Shown here piece by piece: positions 6,836 to 14,606 of a stretch of 25,222 nucleotides of DNA. Source of the DNA: a virus. The notes beneath the pieces are model-generated. The model saw only the letters and a program-made list of their open reading frames with translations, searched no databases and was not told the DNA's origin. How positions within the stretch are numbered: the first letter of the stretch is position 1; the number at the start of each line of letters is the position of its first letter. The stretch is taken from positions 1 to 25,222 of the IMG/VR virus record IMGVR_UViG_3300022707_001072; one strand, given 5' to 3'. The position numbers were made by a program, and so were the translations under genes.

Positions 6836-6957
6836 CACAGTTTGACCCAATCAAAGAAAGGGAACTTAGCAGATATTCGGTGAATAATTTTTATCTTTAC
6901 AGGGAACAGTTAGAAAATGAAGCAAAAAGAAGGGAGTCAGCAAGCAAAAATAAATGA
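6221..6957 (+). CDS. Predicted -1 frameshift fusion of the tail assembly chaperone (gpGT-like)
   Basis: A -1 shift at the T9 run (6664-6672) would move ribosomes into a frame open from just after the TAA at 6643-6645 to TGA 6955-6957, giving about 245 residues. The added part reads as real protein (for example DWERIWWTVAQFDPIKEREL) and continues 120 bases past the zero-frame stop. It has no good ATG of its own near its beginning. Making two proteins that share an N-terminus just before the tape measure gene is a well-known siphovirus device (lambda G/GT). The exact slip position is inferred. Confidence 0.65.
6664..6673 (+). other. Slippery sequence for -1 frameshifting (T9C)
   Basis: Nine T followed by C, read in the zero frame as GAT TTT TTT TTC. 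The heptamers T-TTT-TTT and T-TTT-TTC both fit the X-XXY-YYZ rule for tandem tRNA slippage by -1. A run of nine T can also cause transcriptional slippage. I could not see an obvious downstream stem-loop, and there is a G5 run just upstream. Confidence 0.6.
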
Positions 6958-7135
6958 TCATTATATAGGATTAACATACGATGATATGTTAGGTTTTATA
7001 GCGTTTAAGGATAAAAAACAACATGGAATGAAATACTATATAACTTCTATGATTGAATGTCCAGTTCTAATGAAGATTGTTGCCGAGGACAGTGATATGT
7101 TCCATTCGTACGATAAAGACGGAAATGATTTATGA
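6917..7135 (+). CDS. Hypothetical protein (72 aa)
   Basis: ATG 6917 opens a frame that overlaps the frameshift product by 41 bases. A later in-frame Met (MLGFIAF, near 6983) would avoid this overlap. The protein is mixed alpha/beta with MKYYITSMIECPVLMKI in the middle and an acidic end. It sits between the tail chaperone and the tape measure. No family is recognised. Confidence 0.5.
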   Translation: MKQKEGSQQAKINDHYIGLTYDDMLGFIAFKDKKQHGMKYYITSMIECPVLMKIVAEDSDMFHSYDKDGNDL

Positions 7136-7236
7136 AATTGAATAAAAACGTGGGCTTAATTGCCAGGACATGGCCGCAAGGCAGGAACAACCCCAAAGCC
7201 CCGGAGAATGGCCACCAACATACGCATCGTTTATGA
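7132..7236 (+). CDS. Possible 34-residue ORF overlapping the tape measure start
   Basis: An ATGA overlap with the previous gene starts this frame (MKLNKNVGLIARTW), and it ends inside the tape measure N-terminus. The peptide is rich in Pro, Asn and His. The frame may be a coupling leader, or it may show that the tape measure once started here and lost frame by a small indel. The composition is not convincing for a folded protein. Confidence 0.2.
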   Translation: MKLNKNVGLIARTWPQGRNNPKAPENGHQHTHRL

Positions 7237-9388
7237 TGTCAAGAAAAAGCAGATAGATGCTGCTGAGAAATCACTAAAAAAACTTGACAAGACCACCGGC
7301 CTCACTAACAAAGAGGTAACCAGGCTCAACAAGAAATTCAACAAACAGCAAAAAGAGCTTGCCCAAAGCACCAAAGGGTTCAATAAAATGAACAGTTCGA
7401 TGGGGTCTTTTGTCAAGCTGGCCTCTGCTGCATTTGCTATTAACTTACTCAAGAACTTTGGCAGTGAATTGATAAGGCTGTCAGATATACAAGCAAAATC
7501 TGAGGCTAAACTTTTGACAGCCCTCAAAGGAAGAGAAGATGTTCAAAGACGTTTGATGGCACAGGCTAGGCAACTTCAAAAGATAACCCTGTTTGGAGAT
7601 GAGGCTACAATAGAAGCACAGGCGTTTCTTGCCTCATTAGGACTTAATGAGGATGCAATCAGAAGGCTTACTCCATTGGTGCAGGATCTTGCTACAAAAA
7701 TGGGAGGAGATTTACGTAGTGCGGCCGATCTTATTGCCAAATCAGTAGGAAGTTCCACCAATGCGTTATCCAGGTACGGTATAGAGATTAAAGGAGCTGT
7801 GGGGAGCACAGAAAGACTTGAAAGTGCTATAAACGCATTGAACCAACAAGTTGGAGGGCAGTCAGTGGCAGCGGCAAAAGCAGGGGCAGGGCAATTCACG
7901 ATACTTGGCAATACTATTGGAGATATTAAAGAAGAGATGGGGGCAATGCTGATAGAGGGACTGAATCCTATGATAAGTGCCTTTAATGAATTTTTATCAA
8001 TATCCCTATCTGAAGAACTAGAAAAAGAAAAAGCTGGTATAAATGCACTGGTAGGGGCTATCACAGACGCCAATATAAAACAAGAAGAAAGGAACACTTT
8101 GATCGGGATATTACAACAAGAATATTCTAGTTTTTTAGAAAACCTTGATGCCGAGACAGTAAGTAATGAACAACTAAGGGACAGGTTAAAAGAGGTAAAT
8201 GCACAACTAACAATAAAAATCCAACAACAGCTATTAGAAGAGAAAGTCGGCAAACTCTTAAAGGAGCAAGCAAAAGCACAATTAGAAATTGCCGCACAGC
8301 AAAGAAGGACACAACAGGAAGGAGGGCGGATTGCAGAGGTAGAGTTTGGACCATCTGGACTATCCCCTAAAATAATTACCGTTGCTGATGAAGCTACTGG
8401 AGCGATAAATCGACTAAGGAGGAGAATCAATGAAATAAACAAAGAGCTTGCAGATACAAACGAACTGTTTAAAGAGGCTTTCGGTGGTGGCGGAGCAGGT
8501 GGGGCAGGCGGAGCGGGCGGTGGCGGAGCAGGCGGTAACGGCGGTAACAAAGACACAGTAGATGCAATGACGGAAAGCCTAGAGGCGGCAGCCGAAGCCA
8601 TAAACAAATTATTCGGTGACCCAGAAGAAGACGAATTTAACATTGCAGAAATAGCGGCCACAATAGAAGATGAAAGAGTAGACATAGCTATATCCGGTGC
8701 AGAAAGGAGAAAACAAATCAGGGAGGAAGAATTACAAAGTGAGCGTGACGCAGTTGCCATAAGGCAGGAATTGGCAAATGTCCAATTAAATATGGCGGCT
8801 AATGTTGTTGGTGCTTTCTCAAAGTTAGCAAAGGACGGATCAGAGGCCCAAGTGGCTTTACTAGTGTTAGAAAAACTCATTGCAGTAGGAAGGGTATTGA
8901 CAAATCTTGCCGCAGAGAACTCGTTAATTGCATTAACAGCAGCACAAATTAATCTAATTCCTCCATTTGTTGGAGGAGCTCTTTATTTAGCTACACATTT
9001 ACCATTGGCATCCGCAAGGGCAACAGGTAGTCTAGTACAAATAGCAGCCCAGGCAATTCCTGAATTAGCTGGAACTTTCCATGAAGGTGGAGAAATCACA
9101 GGTCTTCTAAGACACGGCGACGTATCAATAACTGCCCAAGAAGGTGAATTTATGATTAAAACAAAAGCTGTAGACCATTATGGCCTTCAGGCTATGGAGA
9201 GCATAAACAACATGGAATTTAACACCGTGGGATTTTCTGATGATAATATCGTAGCGGCAATAGAGGATATGAACCGAAGCTTTGCAAATCGGCCGGTAAA
9301 TATGATAAAATTTGATGAGAGAGGCTTTAGAAGAAGTTTAATAAAAGGCATGAACGAAACAATATATGTAACAAACAGATATGTCTAA
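7208..9388 (+). CDS. Tape measure protein
   Basis: ATG 7208 (MATNIRIVYDVKKKQIDAAE) gives 726 residues; a TTG at 7160 would add 16. The tape measure sets tail length and is ejected with DNA. Residues 1-70 are a charged coiled coil, followed by Ala-rich helices and a region (FGDEATIEAQAFLASLGL onward) like the tape-measure core of siphoviruses. Residues about 426-448 are an almost pure Gly/Ala/Asn linker. Hydrophobic helices lie near 547-622. The end carries HEGGEITGLLRHGD and GEFMIKTKAVDHYG, a familiar C-terminal pattern of phage tail proteins. If about 1.5 angstrom per residue applies, the tail would be near 110 nm. Confidence 0.88.
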   Translation: MATNIRIVYDVKKKQIDAAEKSLKKLDKTTGLTNKEVTRLNKKFNKQQKELAQSTKGFNKMNSSMGSFVKLASAAFAINLLKNFGSELIRLSDIQAKSEAKLLTALKGREDVQRRLMAQARQLQKITLFGDEATIEAQAFLASLGLNEDAIRRLTPLVQDLATKMGGDLRSAADLIAKSVGSSTNALSRYGIEIKGAVGSTERLESAINALNQQVGGQSVAAAKAGAGQFTILGNTIGDIKEEMGAMLIEGLNPMISAFNEFLSISLSEELEKEKAGINALVGAITDANIKQEERNTLIGILQQEYSSFLENLDAETVSNEQLRDRLKEVNAQLTIKIQQQLLEEKVGKLLKEQAKAQLEIAAQQRRTQQEGGRIAEVEFGPSGLSPKIITVADEATGAINRLRRRINEINKELADTNELFKEAFGGGGAGGAGGAGGGGAGGNGGNKDTVDAMTESLEAAAEAINKLFGDPEEDEFNIAEIAATIEDERVDIAISGAERRKQIREEELQSERDAVAIRQELANVQLNMAANVVGAFSKLAKDGSEAQVALLVLEKLIAVGRVLTNLAAENSLIALTAAQINLIPPFVGGALYLATHLPLASARATGSLVQIAAQAIPELAGTFHEGGEITGLLRHGDVSITAQEGEFMIKTKAVDHYGLQAMESINNMEFNTVGFSDDNIVAAIEDMNRSFANRPVNMIKFDERGFRRSLIKGMNETIYVTNRYV

Positions 9389-11597
9389 TATCAAATATAA
9401 AGTATTTCTGGACAATGATACCAAAGGGAAACAACAAATAACAGAACCTGTTGGCATGAAGGATTTACAAATAAGGCTTGAAAGGAATATTGAGGATGGG
9501 TTTTTCGGCTTAATACAACTATTTGCCAAACAGAAATTAGGTTTCTTTGGGGATGCAAAAGACTATCTCCAGAGTGTGCTTGATACCGACGGTATCGATG
9601 GGGAGGCGAGGATAGATATAGACATTTCAGATGATGGGGGAGTTACTTTTAGCGATTATTTTGATGGGGTGGTAGACTTCGATGGAATAGAAAGGGTAGA
9701 TGACGAGAAGGACGGACTGATAATAAATGCAAGGATAAATGAAAGCGGATTTTACCAGAAGCTAAAAAGCCGCATGGATGTAAAAGTCGATTTATTCCAG
9801 AACAAAGACTTTTCAGGAGGCACTAGGGAGACGATTAATAAGCACACGGTTACTACCCATAACCAAAGCATACGCAAAAAATGGAAAGGACTGAAGAACG
9901 ATGGAGCTATCGCAGCGAGTTTGTCCATGCTTGCCGCTGGAGATATATTTTACTGTACCCCTGACTTTCCCGATGTTACTGTCGATGAACTTGACAAAAC
10001 ATCCGGTAGCGGAGCGTTATTAAATGATGTTGTCTCTACCAATGCACTATATGAAGTACAGGATTTTACAGCATCAGGTAAGGCACATACCTTCAAAATT
10101 GGCAGGGCAAGCTCCATAAATGAGTTTGGGGTTGCTATATCAGGTGGGGCGGTAAATATAACTTCTGTCACAATACGATGGTTTTATCAGGTAAACAGCG
10201 ATACGGCGGTAGGGATTGGGGCAACTACATCAGCTACCCCAAATGCAGCGACTTATGATACAGGAGGCTTACCGTTGACTGTTTCTGATTTTGATCTTAC
10301 ATTAAAAAGTGGCGATATATTCAGGATGTATCTGCAAATCAATATTACTACCGCCGCAGATACCACAAAAACGGTGACTGTTAACTTTAAAGACCAGGGT
10401 GTTACAGCATTGTTGGGTGTTGACATTGAAATAACTGTTGACACTACCTTCCCAACTTTTGATATTGACACCTACCTGGTACATGAGGCAGGCAATAAGA
10501 TTACTAACTCTATTACAGAGGTAAATGGCAGTTTCAAATCTAATTATCTGGGAACAAAAATATCAGCTATTCAGACTTACACCGCTAATGGATGTGGGGC
10601 TTTTTGTGCTATAACATCAGGGCTGAACTTGCGTGGTAATGCTGTGACAGATAAGCCAATGTCGATGAGTTTTAAAGAATACTTTGATGGTCTAAATGCA
10701 ATATGGAACCTAGGCCTGGACATTGAAAGCACCCCTCTAGTAAGGATAGAAGAAAAGAAGTTCTTTTTTGGCACTGGCTCACCATCTGTAACCTTACTAG
10801 GGGTCAACGGACTCTCCAGGACACTAGATACTAGCATTATAGATAATGCCGTAAAGGTGGGGTATTCAAAATGGAAAAGTGAGACTTTTGATTCTGCAGA
10901 TGATTTTGCCACTATTAGGGAATATGCCAACCGATTAAAAACAGTAGGGAAAAAGAAAAATATTCTAAGTGGCCTTATTGCCGGCACTTATGCTATTGAA
11001 AATACCAGGCGAATGAAATTTAATACTAAAGACGGGAAGCTAGATGACGACGCATTCATCATCGCATTGAAACGCACCGTCGACGGAAGCAGCAACCCTA
11101 ACGCATTAGGAACCCCAGAAAAGGATGAAAACTTCAGCAGCATTAGCGGTCTATTGTTCAGCGATGAGTCATATAATCTAAGGCTGTCAGCAGGGCGTAA
11201 TTTCTTAAGATGGGGCAATATGGTGAGTGCGGGGTTATTGGAATATGCCGGCACCGAATGGTTGATACAATCGGGAGAGGGGAATTTAGATTTGATATCC
11301 ATCCAAGATGGCGATAGTTGTGAGGGCGATTTTAATGGTATGTATTTCGATGAAGGTGGAAATATAAATTGGGACTATGCCGCACTTGATGAGCAGAAGC
11401 CATTATTTAAGCCCTTTCGATGGAAGTTCGATATACCTTTGCCGAAAGCTGACTTTGATACCATCGTAGCTGACAAAAGAAACACTATTGAAGTAGAAAC
11501 ATTCGGTGGGGTGTTAAAAGAGATGTTTATATGGTCACTTAAATATATAGCCGAAAGGCCATTGGCAGAATTTGAATGTATAGAAGCAAATATATGA
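9381..11597 (+). CDS. Large tail protein, probable tail tip/baseplate component
   Basis: This 738-residue protein starts MSNIKYKVFLDNDTKG and follows the tape measure with an 8-base overlap. The N-terminal 190 residues are acidic and beta-rich (KDLQIRLERNIEDGFFGLIQ). A Thr/Val-rich middle of about 190-360 looks like an inserted beta domain. The C-terminal half has mixed alpha/beta segments (NAVKVGYSKWKSETFD). Position after the tape measure and size fit a distal tail or hub protein that links the tube to host-binding proteins. The lack of a named motif keeps the exact part uncertain. Confidence 0.68.
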   Translation: MSNIKYKVFLDNDTKGKQQITEPVGMKDLQIRLERNIEDGFFGLIQLFAKQKLGFFGDAKDYLQSVLDTDGIDGEARIDIDISDDGGVTFSDYFDGVVDFDGIERVDDEKDGLIINARINESGFYQKLKSRMDVKVDLFQNKDFSGGTRETINKHTVTTHNQSIRKKWKGLKNDGAIAASLSMLAAGDIFYCTPDFPDVTVDELDKTSGSGALLNDVVSTNALYEVQDFTASGKAHTFKIGRASSINEFGVAISGGAVNITSVTIRWFYQVNSDTAVGIGATTSATPNAATYDTGGLPLTVSDFDLTLKSGDIFRMYLQINITTAADTTKTVTVNFKDQGVTALLGVDIEITVDTTFPTFDIDTYLVHEAGNKITNSITEVNGSFKSNYLGTKISAIQTYTANGCGAFCAITSGLNLRGNAVTDKPMSMSFKEYFDGLNAIWNLGLDIESTPLVRIEEKKFFFGTGSPSVTLLGVNGLSRTLDTSIIDNAVKVGYSKWKSETFDSADDFATIREYANRLKTVGKKKNILSGLIAGTYAIENTRRMKFNTKDGKLDDDAFIIALKRTVDGSSNPNALGTPEKDENFSSISGLLFSDESYNLRLSAGRNFLRWGNMVSAGLLEYAGTEWLIQSGEGNLDLISIQDGDSCEGDFNGMYFDEGGNINWDYAALDEQKPLFKPFRWKFDIPLPKADFDTIVADKRNTIEVETFGGVLKEMFIWSLKYIAERPLAEFECIEANI

Positions 11598-11920
11598 GAT
11601 ACTTAATATTGATATTATTTATTGGTTGTTATAGGCCAGAACCGTTGCTAATGGACGAAAAAATAATATTCAAGGTTTATGGCGAGGAATCGATACCGAT
11701 AGTGATCAGACAAGGGGTAAACACAGGAGAGTATTTTATGACATCTATCGGGGACACATTAACAATAGTAAGATATTTTAAGGTAGGGAAAATAATCACT
11801 TTTGGTCCTGTAAGGAAAAGTGGCAATTATATATTAACTATGTCGCTAAAGCAATACCATTACCCAGAGGTTATTTTAGAATGCGTAGTCTGCAGGAGTA
11901 TAACATGGAGGATAAAATAA
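11594..11920 (+). CDS. Putative small lipoprotein within the tail operon
   Basis: An upstream in-frame ATG at 11576 exists, but ATG 11594 makes the ATGA overlap and begins directly with a signal peptide, MRYLILILFIGC. This is a short hydrophobic stretch ending in a lipobox-like FIGC, with Cys12 as the lipid attachment site. The remaining 96 residues are beta-rich, with two Cys near the end (CVVC). The -3 Phe is unusual for a lipobox. Some phages encode lipoproteins beside receptor-binding genes to block superinfection (T5 Llp is the classic case), and a role like that is possible. A spanin-like role is another option. Confidence 0.55.
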   Translation: MRYLILILFIGCYRPEPLLMDEKIIFKVYGEESIPIVIRQGVNTGEYFMTSIGDTLTIVRYFKVGKIITFGPVRKSGNYILTMSLKQYHYPEVILECVVCRSITWRIK

Positions 11921-11924
11921 AATT

Positions 11925-14606
11925 ATGGCGATAACTTTTACAGAGTTAAGACAATTTGATGATGGTACTGCAAATCTTTTGATGGATGCTATCACAAAAT
12001 ACAACGGATTGATATTCTTTAGTCTTTTGAACAAAGAAGTATGGACATATAACCCTATAACTGGAAGATTTTTACTAAACTCCACCTTCGCCACTAACAG
12101 GGTTACCGATTTTCTGGTGATTCCTGCTACAACAAATTCGAACATTACAGAAAATACCCTCTGGGCAGTTACGGCAGGAACAGACGGCAAGCTGTTCTTG
12201 TACGATAATGATGGGACATGGACAGAGAAAGTAGATTCGGGTGACGTAACGTGTTACACTATGGCGTTTTATAAAGATAATATATATTATGGCACAGAGG
12301 GGGGCGAGGTATTTAAATACGACGGAACTACCCAAACGGTATCTTTACCATCTGCTACAACAGGTGGTGATGATATCGAATCAATAGTATCATTTGATGG
12401 TACTCTTTACGCCGGATCGTCTAACACTACCGACTGCGTTATATATAAATTTGATGGCACAACATGGTCACAAGAGCAAGCAATCGCCATATCAGGGATT
12501 AATCATATTTTTAAATTTGCCCCTTATAGGGCCCTTTTATATTTTGGGACAGATGCCACTAGCAGTCAATCGAAATTATGGGAAAGGAGTACCGCTGGGG
12601 TATGGACAGATATAAAAACATTTACTGCCAGCAATGCAGTAGGCTCTTTGCAAGAATTTAAAGATCATCTCTATATAACATTTGGGGCAGCAGGAACCGA
12701 TAACGACCAGATACAACGCTATAATGGAAGTAATTTTATTCAAGTTAAAGCTGCCGATACAGAAGTAACAACATACGGCAGAAATGCTATCCATGTCGAT
12801 GACAATAGATTATATGTAGGCAGCAGAGACACTACCGGCGATATTGCCAAGCTATGGGAACTATGCGCTGAATGTTCTGATGATGTTGTAATATCTGATG
12901 CTTCGCCGTTTGGATGGAGTGTAGGAAGTTGTGATATTACCCCCGCTTTAGACGATGTGGAAGAAGGCTGCTATTGTGAGGTAGCTAATTATTCTGATAA
13001 ATTTAAGGTACAAATACAACACATTGCTACCATAGCCCCCATTTTAAGAATACTAAATAACGATAACGGAGACCTGATAGCAGAGTATACATTTGTGAGT
13101 ATTATTGGGAATATATGGGAAGTAGAAATATCGCTGTTGGTTATTCCAAACCCTATCACAATAGTAAATTTTGAGATTTATAGTCAATCTGGAGGAGATG
13201 CGGGGAGTGACGATACTTGGGCGAAAAAATCTTCTGGTACTGCTGCCGATATAAGAGGTGTGACAGTTGATGGCATAAAAACAATTATCTTAGGCTCTCC
13301 GGATACTAATAATAGTGCTACACATTACATAGCAAGATCAACAAATAGCGGAGATACATTTACGGACATTACAGCAACAGTCACAGCCCTTGTGGCTAGT
13401 GCCAATTGGGGTGTAGGAAAATTTATTCGCTTTGGAAGTAATAGTCATTACCTAGTATTACGCAGGACAGGGAATGTATCAAAAAACGTAATAATTACAA
13501 CCGATAATTTAGACAGTGCAGCAGGAGGAACTGCCAACTTTGGCGGGCAGGGTCCTCTAATAATCAACGTTGACCCTACAGATTCCGATAATGTACTAAT
13601 ATCATCTACTTCTGGCGCTGTAGGCGCCCTCGAAAAAAGCACAGATGGGGCCTCTACCTTTTCGGCTACTACAGCCATTCCTACGGGGGCTGCCGCTGGA
13701 AATGCAGTTCTGCCAAATGGGAACTTTCTTGCAGGAAATAACGCAAGTGATATTTACCTATCTACCGATGGAGGGTCAACATGGAATGCTCAAACTGTTC
13801 CCGCTGTGTGGACATCTGGGAACAAAGAATTGACTGCAATGCATACTTTTAATAATGATAAGATAATAGCATGTGGTGACGCAGGACATATTCTATTAAG
13901 TACAGATGGCGGCGTAAACTGGCTACAAGTAGATGGGGACATTACTGTGAAAGATTTAAAAGATATAACTTTTATAGATGATAATATTGGGTGGGCATGT
14001 GGTGAAACGGGAACAGTGCTGCGTAGTACCGATGGGGGGGCTTCTTGGGCGACGATGACCACAGGGACAACGGCTAATCTATTAGGAATTGCATCTAATG
14101 GCAATGTATCTGGCTATATAGTCGCTGCCACCGGGGCGAGTGGGGAACTTATTGTTCTACAAGGGGAAAATAAATTGCTTGCAACATCTGAATGTATAAG
14201 TGTAAGGGATAGTCATAAGTCTGGGTTGCTTATAAAATATACCAATGATACCAACTTTACAGGGTTCGATTATACCAATGGGTTGGTAAACCAGATCAGG
14301 ATCATTGCCCACTTCTGGCAGCCAATAAACCCACAAACAAAGAGTATTTACGAACAGTCAACAGGGGATATTACCACTTTAAAATCAACGGTAAAAAAGG
14401 GATTTATTTTAGAGACTGATTACATGCCTGAATATATGCAAAGAAAATTATCGCTTATCTTTGCCCATACAGGGATAGAAATAAATGGAGTGTCTTATTA
14501 TGGCGATGAAGCAGGAATAGAATTTGAACCAATCAAAGGCTTCCGCCAAGCTAAAGGCAGAATAACACTCAAGCAAAGGACATTGTTAAATGAAAACATA
14601 ATATGA
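11925..14606 (+). CDS. Double beta-propeller tail protein, possible receptor binding
   Basis: The protein has 893 residues. Residues about 20-310 contain repeated strands of the kelch/propeller type with recurring WTYNP, YKFDGTTW, YKDNIYYG, FDGTLYAG and DDNRLYVGS segments. Residues about 440-740 form a second propeller of BNR/Asp-box type, with boxes at 472 (STNSGDTF), 572 (STDGASTF), 613 (STDGGSTW), 659 (STDGGVNW) and 701 (STDGGASW), the last four 41-46 residues apart. The final 100 residues look like an attachment domain. Propellers in phage tails often bind or cleave host glycans. No clear catalytic sialidase set is seen. It overlaps the portal start by 4 bases. Confidence 0.75.
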   Translation: MAITFTELRQFDDGTANLLMDAITKYNGLIFFSLLNKEVWTYNPITGRFLLNSTFATNRVTDFLVIPATTNSNITENTLWAVTAGTDGKLFLYDNDGTWTEKVDSGDVTCYTMAFYKDNIYYGTEGGEVFKYDGTTQTVSLPSATTGGDDIESIVSFDGTLYAGSSNTTDCVIYKFDGTTWSQEQAIAISGINHIFKFAPYRALLYFGTDATSSQSKLWERSTAGVWTDIKTFTASNAVGSLQEFKDHLYITFGAAGTDNDQIQRYNGSNFIQVKAADTEVTTYGRNAIHVDDNRLYVGSRDTTGDIAKLWELCAECSDDVVISDASPFGWSVGSCDITPALDDVEEGCYCEVANYSDKFKVQIQHIATIAPILRILNNDNGDLIAEYTFVSIIGNIWEVEISLLVIPNPITIVNFEIYSQSGGDAGSDDTWAKKSSGTAADIRGVTVDGIKTIILGSPDTNNSATHYIARSTNSGDTFTDITATVTALVASANWGVGKFIRFGSNSHYLVLRRTGNVSKNVIITTDNLDSAAGGTANFGGQGPLIINVDPTDSDNVLISSTSGAVGALEKSTDGASTFSATTAIPTGAAAGNAVLPNGNFLAGNNASDIYLSTDGGSTWNAQTVPAVWTSGNKELTAMHTFNNDKIIACGDAGHILLSTDGGVNWLQVDGDITVKDLKDITFIDDNIGWACGETGTVLRSTDGGASWATMTTGTTANLLGIASNGNVSGYIVAATGASGELIVLQGENKLLATSECISVRDSHKSGLLIKYTNDTNFTGFDYTNGLVNQIRIIAHFWQPINPQTKSIYEQSTGDITTLKSTVKKGFILETDYMPEYMQRKLSLIFAHTGIEINGVSYYGDEAGIEFEPIKGFRQAKGRITLKQRTLLNENII

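Noticed and set aside
7576-8880. A 434-codon open frame on the minus strand
   Set aside because: It lies completely inside the tape measure gene. Its composition (Ser, Ala, Pro, Leu runs) is that expected from reading Ala/Glu/Gly-rich coding DNA backwards, and no motif or coupled start supports it.
10577-10987. A 136-codon minus-strand frame inside the large tail gene
   Set aside because: It has no recognisable domain or start signal and lies fully in a long plus-strand gene with normal codon use.
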